Assembly (NCBI RefSeq): GCF_017114825.1
Contig: NZ_JADEVO010000012.1
Span: 1 to 64,000 of the forward strand
Reading direction: 5' to 3'
DNA length: 64,000 nt
Source of the DNA: Pseudomonas gregormendelii
GTDB lineage: Bacteria > Pseudomonadota > Gammaproteobacteria > Pseudomonadales > Pseudomonadaceae
This document shows positions 50,699 through 60,280 of this stretch, one piece after another. How positions within the stretch are numbered: position 1 is the first letter of the stretch; each line of letters begins with the position of its first letter. The position numbers were made by a program, and so were the translations under genes. Under the pieces are notes generated by a model, which did no database searches, was not told where the DNA came from, and saw nothing but the letters and a program-made list of their open reading frames with translations.

Positions 50699-52834
50699 AT
50701 GCAGCCGCTGCTTCAATATTTCAAGGCAATGTTCAACCCCGGGCCAGGGGTGTTGTTGTTCGCCTTGAGAACCATCGCCGCCGGCCTGCTCACGCTGTAC
50801 CTGGCGTTCCTGTTCGACCTTGACCAGCCAAAATGGTCGATCATGGCGGTGGTCATCGTCAGCCAACCCCTGGGCGGCATGACCCTGGCGCGCAGTTTCG
50901 GCCAGGTCATCGGTACCACCCTGGGCGCCGTGGTCGCCGTGCTGATCATGGCGATTTTCCCCCAGGCGCCGCTGCCATTCATTCTGACCCTGGCCTTGTG
51001 GCTGGCCCTGTGCACCGCAGGGGGGACGTTGTTGCGCTACACCAGTTCCCAGGCCTTCGTGCTCAGCGGTTACACCGCGGTGGTGGTGGCCTTGCTCGCC
51101 GTACCCGAGCCGGATGGCATCTTCCTGCTGGCGGTAACCCGTGTCACCGAGACCTTGCTGGCGGTGGCGTGTGTCTGCGTGGTGAGCCTGCTCACGGCGC
51201 GCCCGGAGTCAGTCGCCCGGGATTACTTCACCCGGATCGATCAGGTCATCAAGCTGCTCGCCACCCACGCCGCCGCTGTTATCCGCACCGAGGAAAGCGA
51301 GGACGATTTCCATCGTCGGCAAATGCAGTTGTTGGGCGAAATCAGCGCCCTGGAAGGCGTGCGGCGTCATCTGTATTTCGACGCGCCGCGGCTGCGCAGT
51401 GCCAACGCTCTGGTGCAACTGCTGGGTAACCAGCTGGTGCTGCTGACGTCACGCCTGACTGCTCTGCGGCACCAGCGGCTGCTGCTGACTGAACGTTGGG
51501 AGGGCGAACTGCCGGAAGAAATACTGCAGATTCGCGCCGAAGAACTGACATTCCTCGACGAACTTGCTTTGCAGGGCCGTTCGCTCGCGGCCGAGTCTCG
51601 CCAGCATTTCATCTTGTTGCAGCACCGCTTCGATGAGCTTGCCTATCGCGCCGAGCAACTGACCGAGGCCATGCCGGCGACGTTGCGCTCGCTGGCCTGG
51701 TCGCTGCGCTGGGAACAGGCACGCCTGCTTGAGCAGCTGGGGCAGATTCTGGAGCTCAGCGATGCGATTCAGGAGGAGCGCCGCGCCAGCTAGGTGTTCC
51801 GCGGGCAGAATAACCCGTTGCACCTGGATTTCACCCTGGCGGCCATGAACGCGGTGCGGGCCTTTACAGCGTTGGTGGTGGCCGGTCTGATCTGGATCGA
51901 GACGGGTTGGGACGGCGCCCGCGGAGGGATGGTGCTGGTGGGCATTCTCTGCTCATTGATGGCGACATTCCCGCGGCCGCTGTTGGCCGCGCAGAGTTAT
52001 GCCCGAGGGCTGGGATTGGCACTGGTGGTGTCAGCGCTGTATCAGTTCATGCTGGTGCCGATGATCAGTGACTTCGAAATGCTCGCGCTGTTGCTGGTGC
52101 CCTTGCTGTATGCCGTGGCGGTGGGTTTGGCCAGCCCGCCCACTACCGGCACCGGGATCGGCCTGGGGTTATCCACCTTCCTTCTGCTGGGGCCGCAGAA
52201 CGCGGGGATCGGCCAGAATACGGCCATCCAGTGGTTCGGATTTGCTGGCGCGTACATGTGCGCCACGGCGCTGGCATTGAGTGTCTATGCGCTGATTTTT
52301 CCCTTCCGGCCAGCCTTGCGCATCCGCCGGCTGTACTTAGAGAATCGGGCGCAGGTGTATGCCTTGTTGAAGGCCGCGGCCAGCGACGAACAGCAATTCG
52401 CCTTCGAGAGCCGCATGGTCGACAGGGTCACCATGATGCTGGGGCTGCTGCCCGCCGCGAGCGACAAAGACTCCAGGGCATTTTTCGAGTTCAGCCTGGG
52501 CTGCATGGCATTAGGCGTGGCATTGAACCAGCTGCGACAGCAGGGGCAGGGCAACAGTTTGCTGGACGACGAAGTGCAAAGTCGCTTGCTGGCCACCGTG
52601 CGCGAGACCGGGCGGCTGATCGCAGGGCGCCAGGGTATTGAACTGACTGCCGTGCTCGGTAGCCTGCACCAACTCGGTGATTACCTGGACACTCTGCATT
52701 CGGGCGCCCATGAACATTTGTGGAGCGTGTTCCGTATGCGCGTTGCGCTGTTGATTGTGGTGTCGTTCCTGGAGCGCCACTCGGCGCATTTTCAAACGGT
52801 GGACGTGGAAGGAGTAGCTGATTTTGCCCATTGA
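50699..52834 (+). pseudogene. FUSC-family efflux transporter interrupted by an in-frame amber stop
   Basis: Two consecutive open stretches in the same frame, 50699-51793 and 51794-52834, together encode a FUSC/AaeB-like inner-membrane transporter of about 711 residues: an N-terminal membrane bundle (F-A-L-R-T-I-A-A-G-L-L-T-L-Y-L), a long cytoplasmic helical part, then a second bundle (N-A-V-R-A-F-T-A-L-V-V-A-G-L-I-W-I-E-T-G-W). They are separated only by a TAG at 51791-51793. Intact homologues read through here, so one base change is enough to explain it. The downstream DUF1656 and HlyD genes remain open. Alternatives are a sequencing error or amber suppression. Confidence 0.85.
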
Positions 52835-53024
52835 TCTGGAAGTAGGCGGCGTCTATCTGCCGCCAATCGCCCAGGCCCTGCTGCTGGCCCTGCCGGTTTT
52901 CCTTGCCTTGGACTGGGCCCTGCGGCGCATGGGGGTGCTGCGCTTTGTCTGGCACGAGGCGCTGTTCGAAGGCGCATTGTACGTGTGCGTGTGTGCCGCC
53001 CTGATACTGGTGATGGGAGCCTGA
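52824..53024 (+). CDS. DUF1656 small membrane protein of the efflux operon
   Basis: This 66-residue protein has two predicted transmembrane helices (A-L-L-L-A-L-P-V-F-L-A-L-D-W-A-L and Y-V-C-V-C-A-A-L-I-L-V-M). DUF1656 proteins almost always sit between a FUSC transporter and an HlyD adaptor (YdhI/AaeX-like) and are thought to help their assembly or function. The start is a TTG at 52824 with GGAG 9 bases upstream, overlapping the FUSC frame by 11 bases. The HlyD gene follows 4 bases later. Confidence 0.88.
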   Translation: MPIDLEVGGVYLPPIAQALLLALPVFLALDWALRRMGVLRFVWHEALFEGALYVCVCAALILVMGA

Positions 53025-53028
53025 CACC

Positions 53029-53991
53029 TTGAAAAAATTACTGCCCCGTCTAACCACCCTCGCCGTAGTGCTGCTGGCCTTCTTACTCGGCTGGTTTGCC
53101 TGGAATCACTACACGCGTGCGCCCTGGACCCGTGACGCGCGGGTGCGTGCCGACGTGGTCACCTTGTCGGCCGACGTAGCAGGGCGCATCGTCAGCCTTG
53201 GCGTGCAGGACAATCAACATGTTGCCAAGGGCCAGCTGCTGCTGGAGATCGACCCGGCGCGATACACGCTGGCCGTTGAACATGCCAGGCGTGCGGTAGA
53301 AGTATCCAAGGCCACCCTGGGGCAATCCGAGGCGGCGATCGTGTCCAGCGAGGCATTGCTCAAGCAGCGTGAGAGTGAGGAACGACGCCGGCGCAAGCTC
53401 AAGGAAGGGTTCGCGATCTCGGGTGAGGAGTGGGAGAAATCCAGTACCGAGGTGGCGGTGGCCAAGGCCGAGCTGCTGCGCAACCAGGCTAACCTGGGCT
53501 TGGCCCAGGCCAATGTGCAACTGGCAATTGCGGCGCTGACCCAGGCCGAACTCGACCTGCAACGCACCCGCGTGGTGGCACCGGTGAGTGGCTATGTGAC
53601 CAACCTGCTGACCCGCGAGGGTGACTATGCCCCGGCGGGCGGCGCGTTACTGGCGCTGGTGGACAGCGATTCCTTTTATGTCGCGGGTTATTTCGAGGAA
53701 ACCAAATTGCCGCGCATCCAGGAGGGCGACCCCGTGAAGATCGAATTGATGAGCGGCGAGACCTTCGCTGGCACGGTGCAAAGCATCGCCTTCGCCATCG
53801 CCGACCGGGAAAACCTGCCAGGTGGGCGTCTGCTGGCCAACATCAACCCGAGTTACACCTGGGTAAAACTGGCACAGCGGGTGCCGGTGCGCATAGGGAT
53901 TGATCCTGCCTATGCGGCAAAAAACCGCCTCCGGGCGGGGACAACCGCGACCGTGACCGTGCTGGAGAACACCCGACAACAGGCGCGATAA
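53029..53991 (+). CDS. HlyD-family periplasmic adaptor (AaeA/EmrA-like)
   Basis: This 320-residue protein has one N-terminal membrane helix, then a periplasmic adaptor with a lipoyl/biotinyl-like domain split by a coiled-coil hairpin (V-R-A-D-V-V-T-L-S-A-D-V-A-G-R-I, then T-R-V-V-A-P-V-S-G-Y-V-T), and a beta-barrel domain. It would link the FUSC transporter to an outer-membrane channel for efflux of aromatic acids or similar compounds. The start is a TTG at 53029 with GGAG 9 bases upstream. The FUSC gene of the operon is interrupted, so the pump may be non-functional. Confidence 0.9.
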   Translation: MKKLLPRLTTLAVVLLAFLLGWFAWNHYTRAPWTRDARVRADVVTLSADVAGRIVSLGVQDNQHVAKGQLLLEIDPARYTLAVEHARRAVEVSKATLGQSEAAIVSSEALLKQRESEERRRRKLKEGFAISGEEWEKSSTEVAVAKAELLRNQANLGLAQANVQLAIAALTQAELDLQRTRVVAPVSGYVTNLLTREGDYAPAGGALLALVDSDSFYVAGYFEETKLPRIQEGDPVKIELMSGETFAGTVQSIAFAIADRENLPGGRLLANINPSYTWVKLAQRVPVRIGIDPAYAAKNRLRAGTTATVTVLENTRQQAR

Positions 53992-54059
53992 AAGCTTGCG
54001 CAATTGATGGGGGGCCTCCTTGAGTGTGCCTCCCACCTACCTGCCAAACGCGCAAAAAA

Positions 54060-54088
54060 AACCCCACGACCGGATGAGGCGCGGGGTT
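54060..54088 (-). terminator. terminator of the mexEF-oprN operon
   Basis: AACCCCACG at 54060-54068 pairs with CGCGGGGTT at 54080-54088 (one G-U). On the minus strand it is followed by eight T bases, 46 bases beyond the oprN stop. Confidence 0.88.
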
Positions 54089-54133
54089 AAACAATCGGTT
54101 GGTTGCGGCCAACCAAAGGGGCTCTTGAAGCGG

Positions 54134-55555
54134 TTACTGACTGGCGACCGTCTCCGGTGCCCAACCGCCGCCGAGGGCCTTGTAGATCGCGACGATGCCG
54201 CGATAGAGATCGACCTCGGCCTGGGCCTGGGTATCTTCTGCTGCCAGGCGCTCACGCTGCGCGTCGAGCAGCACGAGGAAGTCGGCCGTGCCTTCGCGGT
54301 AACGGATTTGCGCCAGGTCGGCGGCCGCACGGCTTGATTCACTCTGACGAATCAACGAAATCAGGCGCTGTTGGCGTTTGCCATAGTCGCTGAACGCATT
54401 TTCCGATTCTTCCAGTGCCAGCAGCACCTGCTGTTCATAGGTCGCCAGCGCGCCTTCGGCATCAGCATCGGCACCGCGCAAACGGGCGCGCACGCTGCCC
54501 AGGTCGAACGCCGCCCAGGTAATACTTGGGCCCAGCGCCCAGGCGTTGGCCGCTGCGGAGCCGATCTGCGAACCACGCCCGGCGGTAAAGCCAAGGAAGC
54601 CGCTCAGACTGACCCGGGGGAACAGATCGGCCTTGGCCACGCCAATCCGCGCAGTGGCCGACGCCAGCCGGCGCTCGGCACTCAGGATGTCGGGACGGCG
54701 TTGCAACAGCTCTCCCGGATCACCGATCGGCAAAGCCTTGGCGATGGCGGGCAGATCTTTGGGGCCGAGGTCGACACTCAATTTGTCGGGGCGCTCACCG
54801 AGGAGAGTGGCAATGCGGTTTTTCTGCCGCACCTGCTCGGCTTGCAACTGCGGCACGCTGGCTTCAACCGATGCCAGGCGTGCATCGGCCCTCTCGACAT
54901 CAAGCTGATCACCGACGCCGGCATCACGCAGGCTGATGGTGATCTTGCGCGACTCCTGCTGATTGTTCAGGTTGGCCAGGGCTATCTTTTCTCGCAGCTG
55001 TGCGCCGCGCAGCTGACCGTAGGAATCGACCAGCTCGGCAATCATGGTGACTTGCAGCTGGTACAGATCGGCCTCGATCCCTTGCTGTTCAGCATCGGCC
55101 GACTCCAGGTTGCGCTGGATGCGGCCAAACAGATCAATCTCCCAGGCCATGTCCAGGCCCAGGTCGTAACGTTCGCTGTTGACCCGGCTGGTGGTCTGGC
55201 CTGGAATCTGCCCCTTGCCAAGGTCGCTGCTGGCGCGGCTGGTGATGGTGGGCATGGCGTCATTGCTGACATCGTCACGAATCGCCCGGGCGGCTTTCCA
55301 GCGCGCAAAAGCCACTCGCAAGTCGCGGTTGCCTTGCAGCGACTGGACCACCAACTGGTTGAGGGTCGGATCTTCGAATTGCTGCCACCAGATGCCTTCG
55401 AAACGCGAGCGGTCGAAGTTTTTCTGGCCGCCAGTACCTTCGGTCGCCGCCGTGATATGGGCCGGCTCCGTCGCAGGCGTCTGATAGTCCGGGCCTACGG
55501 CGCAGGCGCTCAGGGCCAGCACCAGCAGGCTCGGCAGGAAGGCTTTCAGGCTCAT
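54134..55555 (-). CDS. oprN: outer-membrane efflux channel OprN
   Basis: This 473-residue TolC-type outer-membrane factor (P. aeruginosa OprN has 472) has the lipoprotein signal L-L-V-L-A-L-S-A-C with the modified Cys at the lipobox. Two outer-membrane-factor repeats follow, with Q-F-x-D-P-x-L-N-Q-L-V in the first and R-R-P-D-I-L-S-A-E-R-R-L-A-S-A-T-A in the second. It forms the exit duct of the MexEF pump, which exports chloramphenicol, fluoroquinolones, trimethoprim and quinolone precursors. Its ATG overlaps the mexF stop (ATGA). Confidence 0.96.
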   Translation of the reverse strand: MSLKAFLPSLLVLALSACAVGPDYQTPATEPAHITAATEGTGGQKNFDRSRFEGIWWQQFEDPTLNQLVVQSLQGNRDLRVAFARWKAARAIRDDVSNDAMPTITSRASSDLGKGQIPGQTTSRVNSERYDLGLDMAWEIDLFGRIQRNLESADAEQQGIEADLYQLQVTMIAELVDSYGQLRGAQLREKIALANLNNQQESRKITISLRDAGVGDQLDVERADARLASVEASVPQLQAEQVRQKNRIATLLGERPDKLSVDLGPKDLPAIAKALPIGDPGELLQRRPDILSAERRLASATARIGVAKADLFPRVSLSGFLGFTAGRGSQIGSAAANAWALGPSITWAAFDLGSVRARLRGADADAEGALATYEQQVLLALEESENAFSDYGKRQQRLISLIRQSESSRAAADLAQIRYREGTADFLVLLDAQRERLAAEDTQAQAEVDLYRGIVAIYKALGGGWAPETVASQ

Positions 55556-58500
55556 TGTTGCGCCTCCAGTTTCAGGGCCTTGGCCGCTTTGCGTTGTTCG
55601 CCGCGCTCCACGAAATTACGAATCAGCACATAGAACACCGGCGTCAGCAACAGGCCGAAGAAGGTCACCCCAAGCATCCCGGAGAACACCGCGACACCCA
55701 TGGCGTGCCGCATTTCGGCGCCAGCACCACTGGAGAACACCAGGGGTACCACACCCATGATGAACGCAAAGGAGGTCATCAGGATCGGCCGCAGACGCAG
55801 GCGGCAGGCTTCGAGCACCGCCGCCAGCGGACTCATGCCTTCCTCCTGTTTATCCTTGGCAAACTCGACGATCAGAATCGCGTTCTTACAGGCAAGCCCC
55901 ACCAACACTATCAAGCCGATCTGGGTAAAGATGTTGTTGTCGCCGCCGGAGGCAATCACACCGACAATCGCCGACAGCAGGGTCATTGGCACGATCAGAA
56001 TCACCGCCAGAGGCAGGCTCCAGCTTTCGTACTGCGCCGCCAGTACCAGGAACGCCAGCAGTACGCACAGTGGGAACACGAACAGCGCGGTGTTGCCGGA
56101 CAGGATCTGCTGGTAGGTCAGGTCGGTCCATTCGTACGTCATGCCGTTCGGAAGTTCTTCCTTGAGCAGTTTTTCGATGGCTTTTTCCGCTTGTCCGGAG
56201 CTGTAGCCCGGGGCTGCCGCACCGTTGATCTCAGCGGTAATGAAGCCGTTGTAGTGCATGACGCGGTCCGGCCCCGAGGTGTCGCTGACCTTGATGAACG
56301 TCGCCAGCGGGATCATTTCACCCTTGTTGTTACGCACCTTGAGCTGGCCGATCTGATCCGGTTCGAGGCGGAACTGCTGTTCGGCCTGGACATTGACCTG
56401 ATAGGTGCGACCAAAGCGGTTGAAGTCGTTGGCATACAACGAACCCAGGTAGATCTGCAGGGTGTCGAAGATGTCACTGACCGCCACGCCGTGGGTCTTG
56501 GCTTTTTCCCGGTCGATGGCTGCATCGACTTGCGGCACGTTCACGGTGTAGCTGGTGAACAGGCCGGCCAGTTCCGGCACGTTGTGGCTCTTGTTGATGA
56601 TGTTCATGGTTTCCTTGTACAGCTCGTCGTAGCCCAGGTTGCCCCGGTCTTCGATTTGCAGGCGGAAACCGCCAATGGTGCCCAGGCCTTGTACCGGCGG
56701 CGGCGGGAAGATCGCCATGTAGGCTTCCTGGATCCCGGCGAACTGGCCGTTCAAAGCACCGGCGATGGCGCCGGCAGACATGCTTGGGTCCTTGCGCTCG
56801 TCGAACGGTTTGAGCGTGACGAACACAATGCCGGCGTTCGGGCTGTTGGTGAAACCATTGATCGACAGGCCAGGGAAGGCAACCGCACTGTCCACGCCAG
56901 GCTGTTTCAGGGCCAGGTCGGACATGCGCTTGATCACGTCTTCAGTGCGATCCAGGCTCGCCGCATCCGGCAGTTGTGCAAATGCCACCAGGTACTGCTT
57001 GTCCTGGCCGGGTACGAAACCGGTCGGCGTGTTGGCGAAACCGAAGAACGTCAGCACCATCAGGCCGGCGTACAGGATCAGGGCAATACCGCTGCTGCGG
57101 ATAACCCGCGCCACCGTGCCGACATACCCATGGCTGGCCTTGTCGAAGAAGCGGTTGAATGGACGGAACAACCAGCCACCGAACAACTTGTCGAGCCCCC
57201 GGGAGAAGCGGTCTTTGGGTGCGTCATGGCTCTTGAGCAATACCGCCGCCAGCGCCGGCGACAGGGTCAGCGAGTTAAACGCCGAGATCACCGTCGAGAT
57301 CGCAATGGTCAGGGCGAACTGTTTATAGAACTGCCCGGTGAGGCCGGAAATGAATGCCGCCGGAATAAACACCGCACACAACACCAGTGCCGTGGCGATG
57401 ATCGGCCCGGTCACTTCGCGCATGGCACGCTTGGTGGCCTCGACGGGGGTCAGCCCCAGTCCGATATTTCGCTCGACGTTCTCCACCACCACGATGGCGT
57501 CGTCCACCACGATACCAATGGCCAGCACCAACCCGAACAACGACAGGGCGTTGAGCGAGAAGCCGAATAAATGCATAACCGCAAAGGTACCGATCAGCGA
57601 TACCGGCACCGCCACCAACGGAATGATCGAGGCGCGCCAGGTTTGCAGGAACAGGATCACCACCAGTACGACCAGGATCAGTGCTTCGAACAGGGTGTGA
57701 ACCACCGCCTCGATGGAGCCTCGCACGAAGATCGTCGGGTCATAGACGATGCTGAAGTCCATGCCTTCCGGGAAGTTTTTCTTCAGCTCCGCCATCTTGT
57801 CGCGGACCTGGTTGGAGATTTCGATGGCGTTGGAACCAGGACGCTGGAAAATCGGAATCGCTACTGCCGGTTGATTGTTCAGCAGTGAACGCAGGGCGTA
57901 CTGGCTGGAACCCAATTCAACCCGGGCGATGTCCTTGAGACGGGTGATCTCACCGTTGTCCCCGGAGCGAATGATGATGTTCTCGAACTCTTCCTCGGAC
58001 ACCAGGCGACCCTGGGTATTGACCGACAACTGGAACGCCGTGGCATTCGGTGCGGGCGGGGCGCCCAGGGCACCGGCTGCCACCTGGCGGTTCTGCTCGC
58101 GAATGGCGGTAACCACATCGGTGGCCGTGAGGTTGCGCGAAGCCGTCTTGTTCGGATCGAGCCAGACCCGCAGGGAGTAGTCGCCCATGCCGAACAGCTG
58201 CACATCACCCACACCGCCCAGGCGCGCCAGCTCATCCTTGATGTTGAGCAGGGCATAGTTGGACAGGTACAGCATGTCGTAGCGTTTGTCCGGCGAGGTC
58301 AAGTGCACGACCATCGTCAGGTCGGGCGAAGCCTTGTCTACGGTGATACCAATGCGCGTCACTTCCTCGGGAAGTTTGGGCTCGGTACGGGTGACGCGGT
58401 TCTGCACCTGCACCTGCGCATTATCCAGGTCGGTACCCAGGGCGAAGGTGATGGTCAGGGTGATCTTGCCATCGGCGGTCGACTGCGAGGACATGTACAG

Positions 58501-58731
58501 CATGTTCTCGACGCCGGTGATGGCTTGCTCCAGGGGAGCCGCCACGGTCTCACCGATGACTTTGGGGTTGGCACCAGGGAAGTTGGCGCGCACCACGACG
58601 GTCGGCGGTACCACTTCCGGGTATTCGCTGATGGGCAACTGGAACAGCGAGATCGCACCGGCAATCAGGATCAGCAGCGACAAAACCGCTGCGAAAATCG
58701 GCCGGGATATGAAGAATTGGGAAAAATTCAT
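55552..58731 (-). CDS. mexF: RND efflux transporter MexF
   Basis: This 1059-residue inner-membrane proton antiporter (MexF about 1062) starts MNFSQFFISRPIFAAVLSLL and has 12 transmembrane helices with two large periplasmic loops. The proton-relay acids are in G-I-V-V-D-D-A-I-V-V-V-E-N-V-E-R-N, and a Lys in helix 10 is expected in V-G-L-A-C-K-N-A-I-L-I-V-E. It is the pump subunit of MexEF-OprN. It lies 15 bases after mexE and overlaps oprN by 4 bases. Confidence 0.97.
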   Translation of the reverse strand: MNFSQFFISRPIFAAVLSLLILIAGAISLFQLPISEYPEVVPPTVVVRANFPGANPKVIGETVAAPLEQAITGVENMLYMSSQSTADGKITLTITFALGTDLDNAQVQVQNRVTRTEPKLPEEVTRIGITVDKASPDLTMVVHLTSPDKRYDMLYLSNYALLNIKDELARLGGVGDVQLFGMGDYSLRVWLDPNKTASRNLTATDVVTAIREQNRQVAAGALGAPPAPNATAFQLSVNTQGRLVSEEEFENIIIRSGDNGEITRLKDIARVELGSSQYALRSLLNNQPAVAIPIFQRPGSNAIEISNQVRDKMAELKKNFPEGMDFSIVYDPTIFVRGSIEAVVHTLFEALILVVLVVILFLQTWRASIIPLVAVPVSLIGTFAVMHLFGFSLNALSLFGLVLAIGIVVDDAIVVVENVERNIGLGLTPVEATKRAMREVTGPIIATALVLCAVFIPAAFISGLTGQFYKQFALTIAISTVISAFNSLTLSPALAAVLLKSHDAPKDRFSRGLDKLFGGWLFRPFNRFFDKASHGYVGTVARVIRSSGIALILYAGLMVLTFFGFANTPTGFVPGQDKQYLVAFAQLPDAASLDRTEDVIKRMSDLALKQPGVDSAVAFPGLSINGFTNSPNAGIVFVTLKPFDERKDPSMSAGAIAGALNGQFAGIQEAYMAIFPPPPVQGLGTIGGFRLQIEDRGNLGYDELYKETMNIINKSHNVPELAGLFTSYTVNVPQVDAAIDREKAKTHGVAVSDIFDTLQIYLGSLYANDFNRFGRTYQVNVQAEQQFRLEPDQIGQLKVRNNKGEMIPLATFIKVSDTSGPDRVMHYNGFITAEINGAAAPGYSSGQAEKAIEKLLKEELPNGMTYEWTDLTYQQILSGNTALFVFPLCVLLAFLVLAAQYESWSLPLAVILIVPMTLLSAIVGVIASGGDNNIFTQIGLIVLVGLACKNAILIVEFAKDKQEEGMSPLAAVLEACRLRLRPILMTSFAFIMGVVPLVFSSGAGAEMRHAMGVAVFSGMLGVTFFGLLLTPVFYVLIRNFVERGEQRKAAKALKLEAQQ

Positions 58732-58746
58732 CGGAGTTGTCGTCCC

Positions 58747-60000
58747 TTAACCGCGTGGAGTCGCGGCAGCCACTTTCACAACCGAGCCCGGCGCGACCTT
58801 GGCAGGTGCGACTTGTGGCAGGTTGCTGGCTTCCAGCGCTTGTCGTTGTTGGGCGAGTGCCGCGAGGGTTTGCTCGCTGGCCATCGGAATCACTTCAGGG
58901 GTGACCGGTGAGCCGGGACGTACACGTTGCAGGCCCTTGACGATCACCGTGTCATCTTTGCTCAGGCCGCTGCGCACGATGCGCAACCCTTCAATCTTCG
59001 GCCCCAGCTCGACCGCGCGGTAAGCGGTGTTGTTGTCGCCATCCATCACCAGCACGAACTTCTTGCCCAGGTCAGTACCGACCGCTTCATCGTTGATCAA
59101 CACGGCGGAGTAGGTGCCGCTGCCGACCAGTTTCAGCCGCGCATAAAGGCCCGGGGTGTAGGCGCCGTCAGTGTTGTCGAATACCGCGCGACCACGGATG
59201 GTGCCGGTTTTCGGGTTGACCTGGTTGTCGACAAAGTTCATTACACCCTGATGCGGGTTGCCGTCTTCGTTGGACAGGCCCAGGTACACCGGAGTGGTTG
59301 CACCGCGTTTGCCCTGGCGCGCCAGCTGGGTGTACTTGAGGAACACGCGCTCGTCGGCGTCGAAGTAGGCATAGACCTTATCGGTGGAAACCACGCTGGT
59401 CAGCGCCGTGGTGTCGGCCGTCACCAGGTTGCCGGCGGTGATCTCCGCACGGCTGACGCGACCGCTGATAGGCGCGGTGACTCGGGTGAAGCTCAGGTTC
59501 AGTTTCGCCAGGTCGAGTTGCGCTTGCAGGGCGCCGACGGCTGCGCGGGCTTCTTGCGAAGCGCTGGTGCGCGAATCGGCCAGCTCTGCGGAAATCGCAT
59601 TGCTGCTGCGCAGGCGTTCACCGCGCTGGGCTTCGTTCTCACTGCGGGTGGCGTTGGCGCGCGATTGCGCAACCAGGGCTTCGAGGCGGCGGACCTCTGC
59701 CTGGAACGGACGCGGGTCGATCTGGAACAGCAGGTCACCTTTCTTGACCAGCGCGCCTTCAGTGAAGGCTACTTCATCGATCTGCCCGGAAACCCGCGGA
59801 CGAATTTCCACGGTCTCCGGCGCTTCGAGGCGCCCGGTGAATTCGTCCCATTCGTTGACTGGCTGTTCCAGCACCTTGGCCACGCTGACCTTGGCAGCTG
59901 GCATGGCGGCCGCTGTCTCCGGCGTCTTGCCGCAGGCGCTCATCACCAGTACGGCCAGCATGGCCAACGGGAAGCGCAAATGTTTGAGTGACTGTTCCAT
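58747..60000 (-). CDS. mexE: membrane-fusion lipoprotein MexE
   Basis: This 417-residue periplasmic adaptor (P. aeruginosa 414) has the lipobox L-A-V-L-V-M-S-A-C-G. The lipoyl-domain halves are visible in I-R-P-R-V-S-G-Q-I-D-E-V-A-F and V-T-A-P-I-S-G-R-V-S-R-A-E-I, with an alpha-hairpin between. It joins MexF to OprN. The start at 60000 gives a lipoprotein signal right after the start; a longer in-frame start at 60060 would bury it. It is the first gene of the operon and would be activated by MexT. Confidence 0.95.
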   Translation of the reverse strand: MEQSLKHLRFPLAMLAVLVMSACGKTPETAAAMPAAKVSVAKVLEQPVNEWDEFTGRLEAPETVEIRPRVSGQIDEVAFTEGALVKKGDLLFQIDPRPFQAEVRRLEALVAQSRANATRSENEAQRGERLRSSNAISAELADSRTSASQEARAAVGALQAQLDLAKLNLSFTRVTAPISGRVSRAEITAGNLVTADTTALTSVVSTDKVYAYFDADERVFLKYTQLARQGKRGATTPVYLGLSNEDGNPHQGVMNFVDNQVNPKTGTIRGRAVFDNTDGAYTPGLYARLKLVGSGTYSAVLINDEAVGTDLGKKFVLVMDGDNNTAYRAVELGPKIEGLRIVRSGLSKDDTVIVKGLQRVRPGSPVTPEVIPMASEQTLAALAQQRQALEASNLPQVAPAKVAPGSVVKVAAATPRG

Positions 60001-60146
60001 GGATGCATCCGCCAATGTATTAAGAATGGACGGATGATGATCGGCGGGGTTGTATCGCACGAATCGAATGAAGCGAAGGTAACTATCATTCGGAATGATA
60101 TAAGAATCAATTCAGCCCTCTAGCATGCGCCTTTCGTTAGGGGGCT

Positions 60147-60161
60147 ATCAATATGCTTGAT
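60147..60161. promoter_or_regulatory. candidate MexT (nod-box-like) site upstream of mexE
   Basis: ATCAATATGCTTGAT shows the ATC-N9-GAT core of nod boxes used by MexT, about 150 bases upstream of mexE. The flanking parts match the published MexT consensus only partly. Confidence 0.45.
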
Positions 60162-60280
60162 GGTAATTGTTTGTTGCGGGACGTGTAAGGATTGGTCTCT
60201 GCCCGACAATGAGTCGGTCGTCATGGGTCGGGCGAAGGCCGTCTTGCTTTTTGCCGCTAATCTAAACCGGCTTTCGGCCT

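Noticed and set aside
55555..57570. 671-codon open frame on the plus strand opposite mexF
   Set aside because: It is fully antisense to the conserved mexF gene and rich in His, Gln and Arg as expected for the mirror of GC-rich codons.
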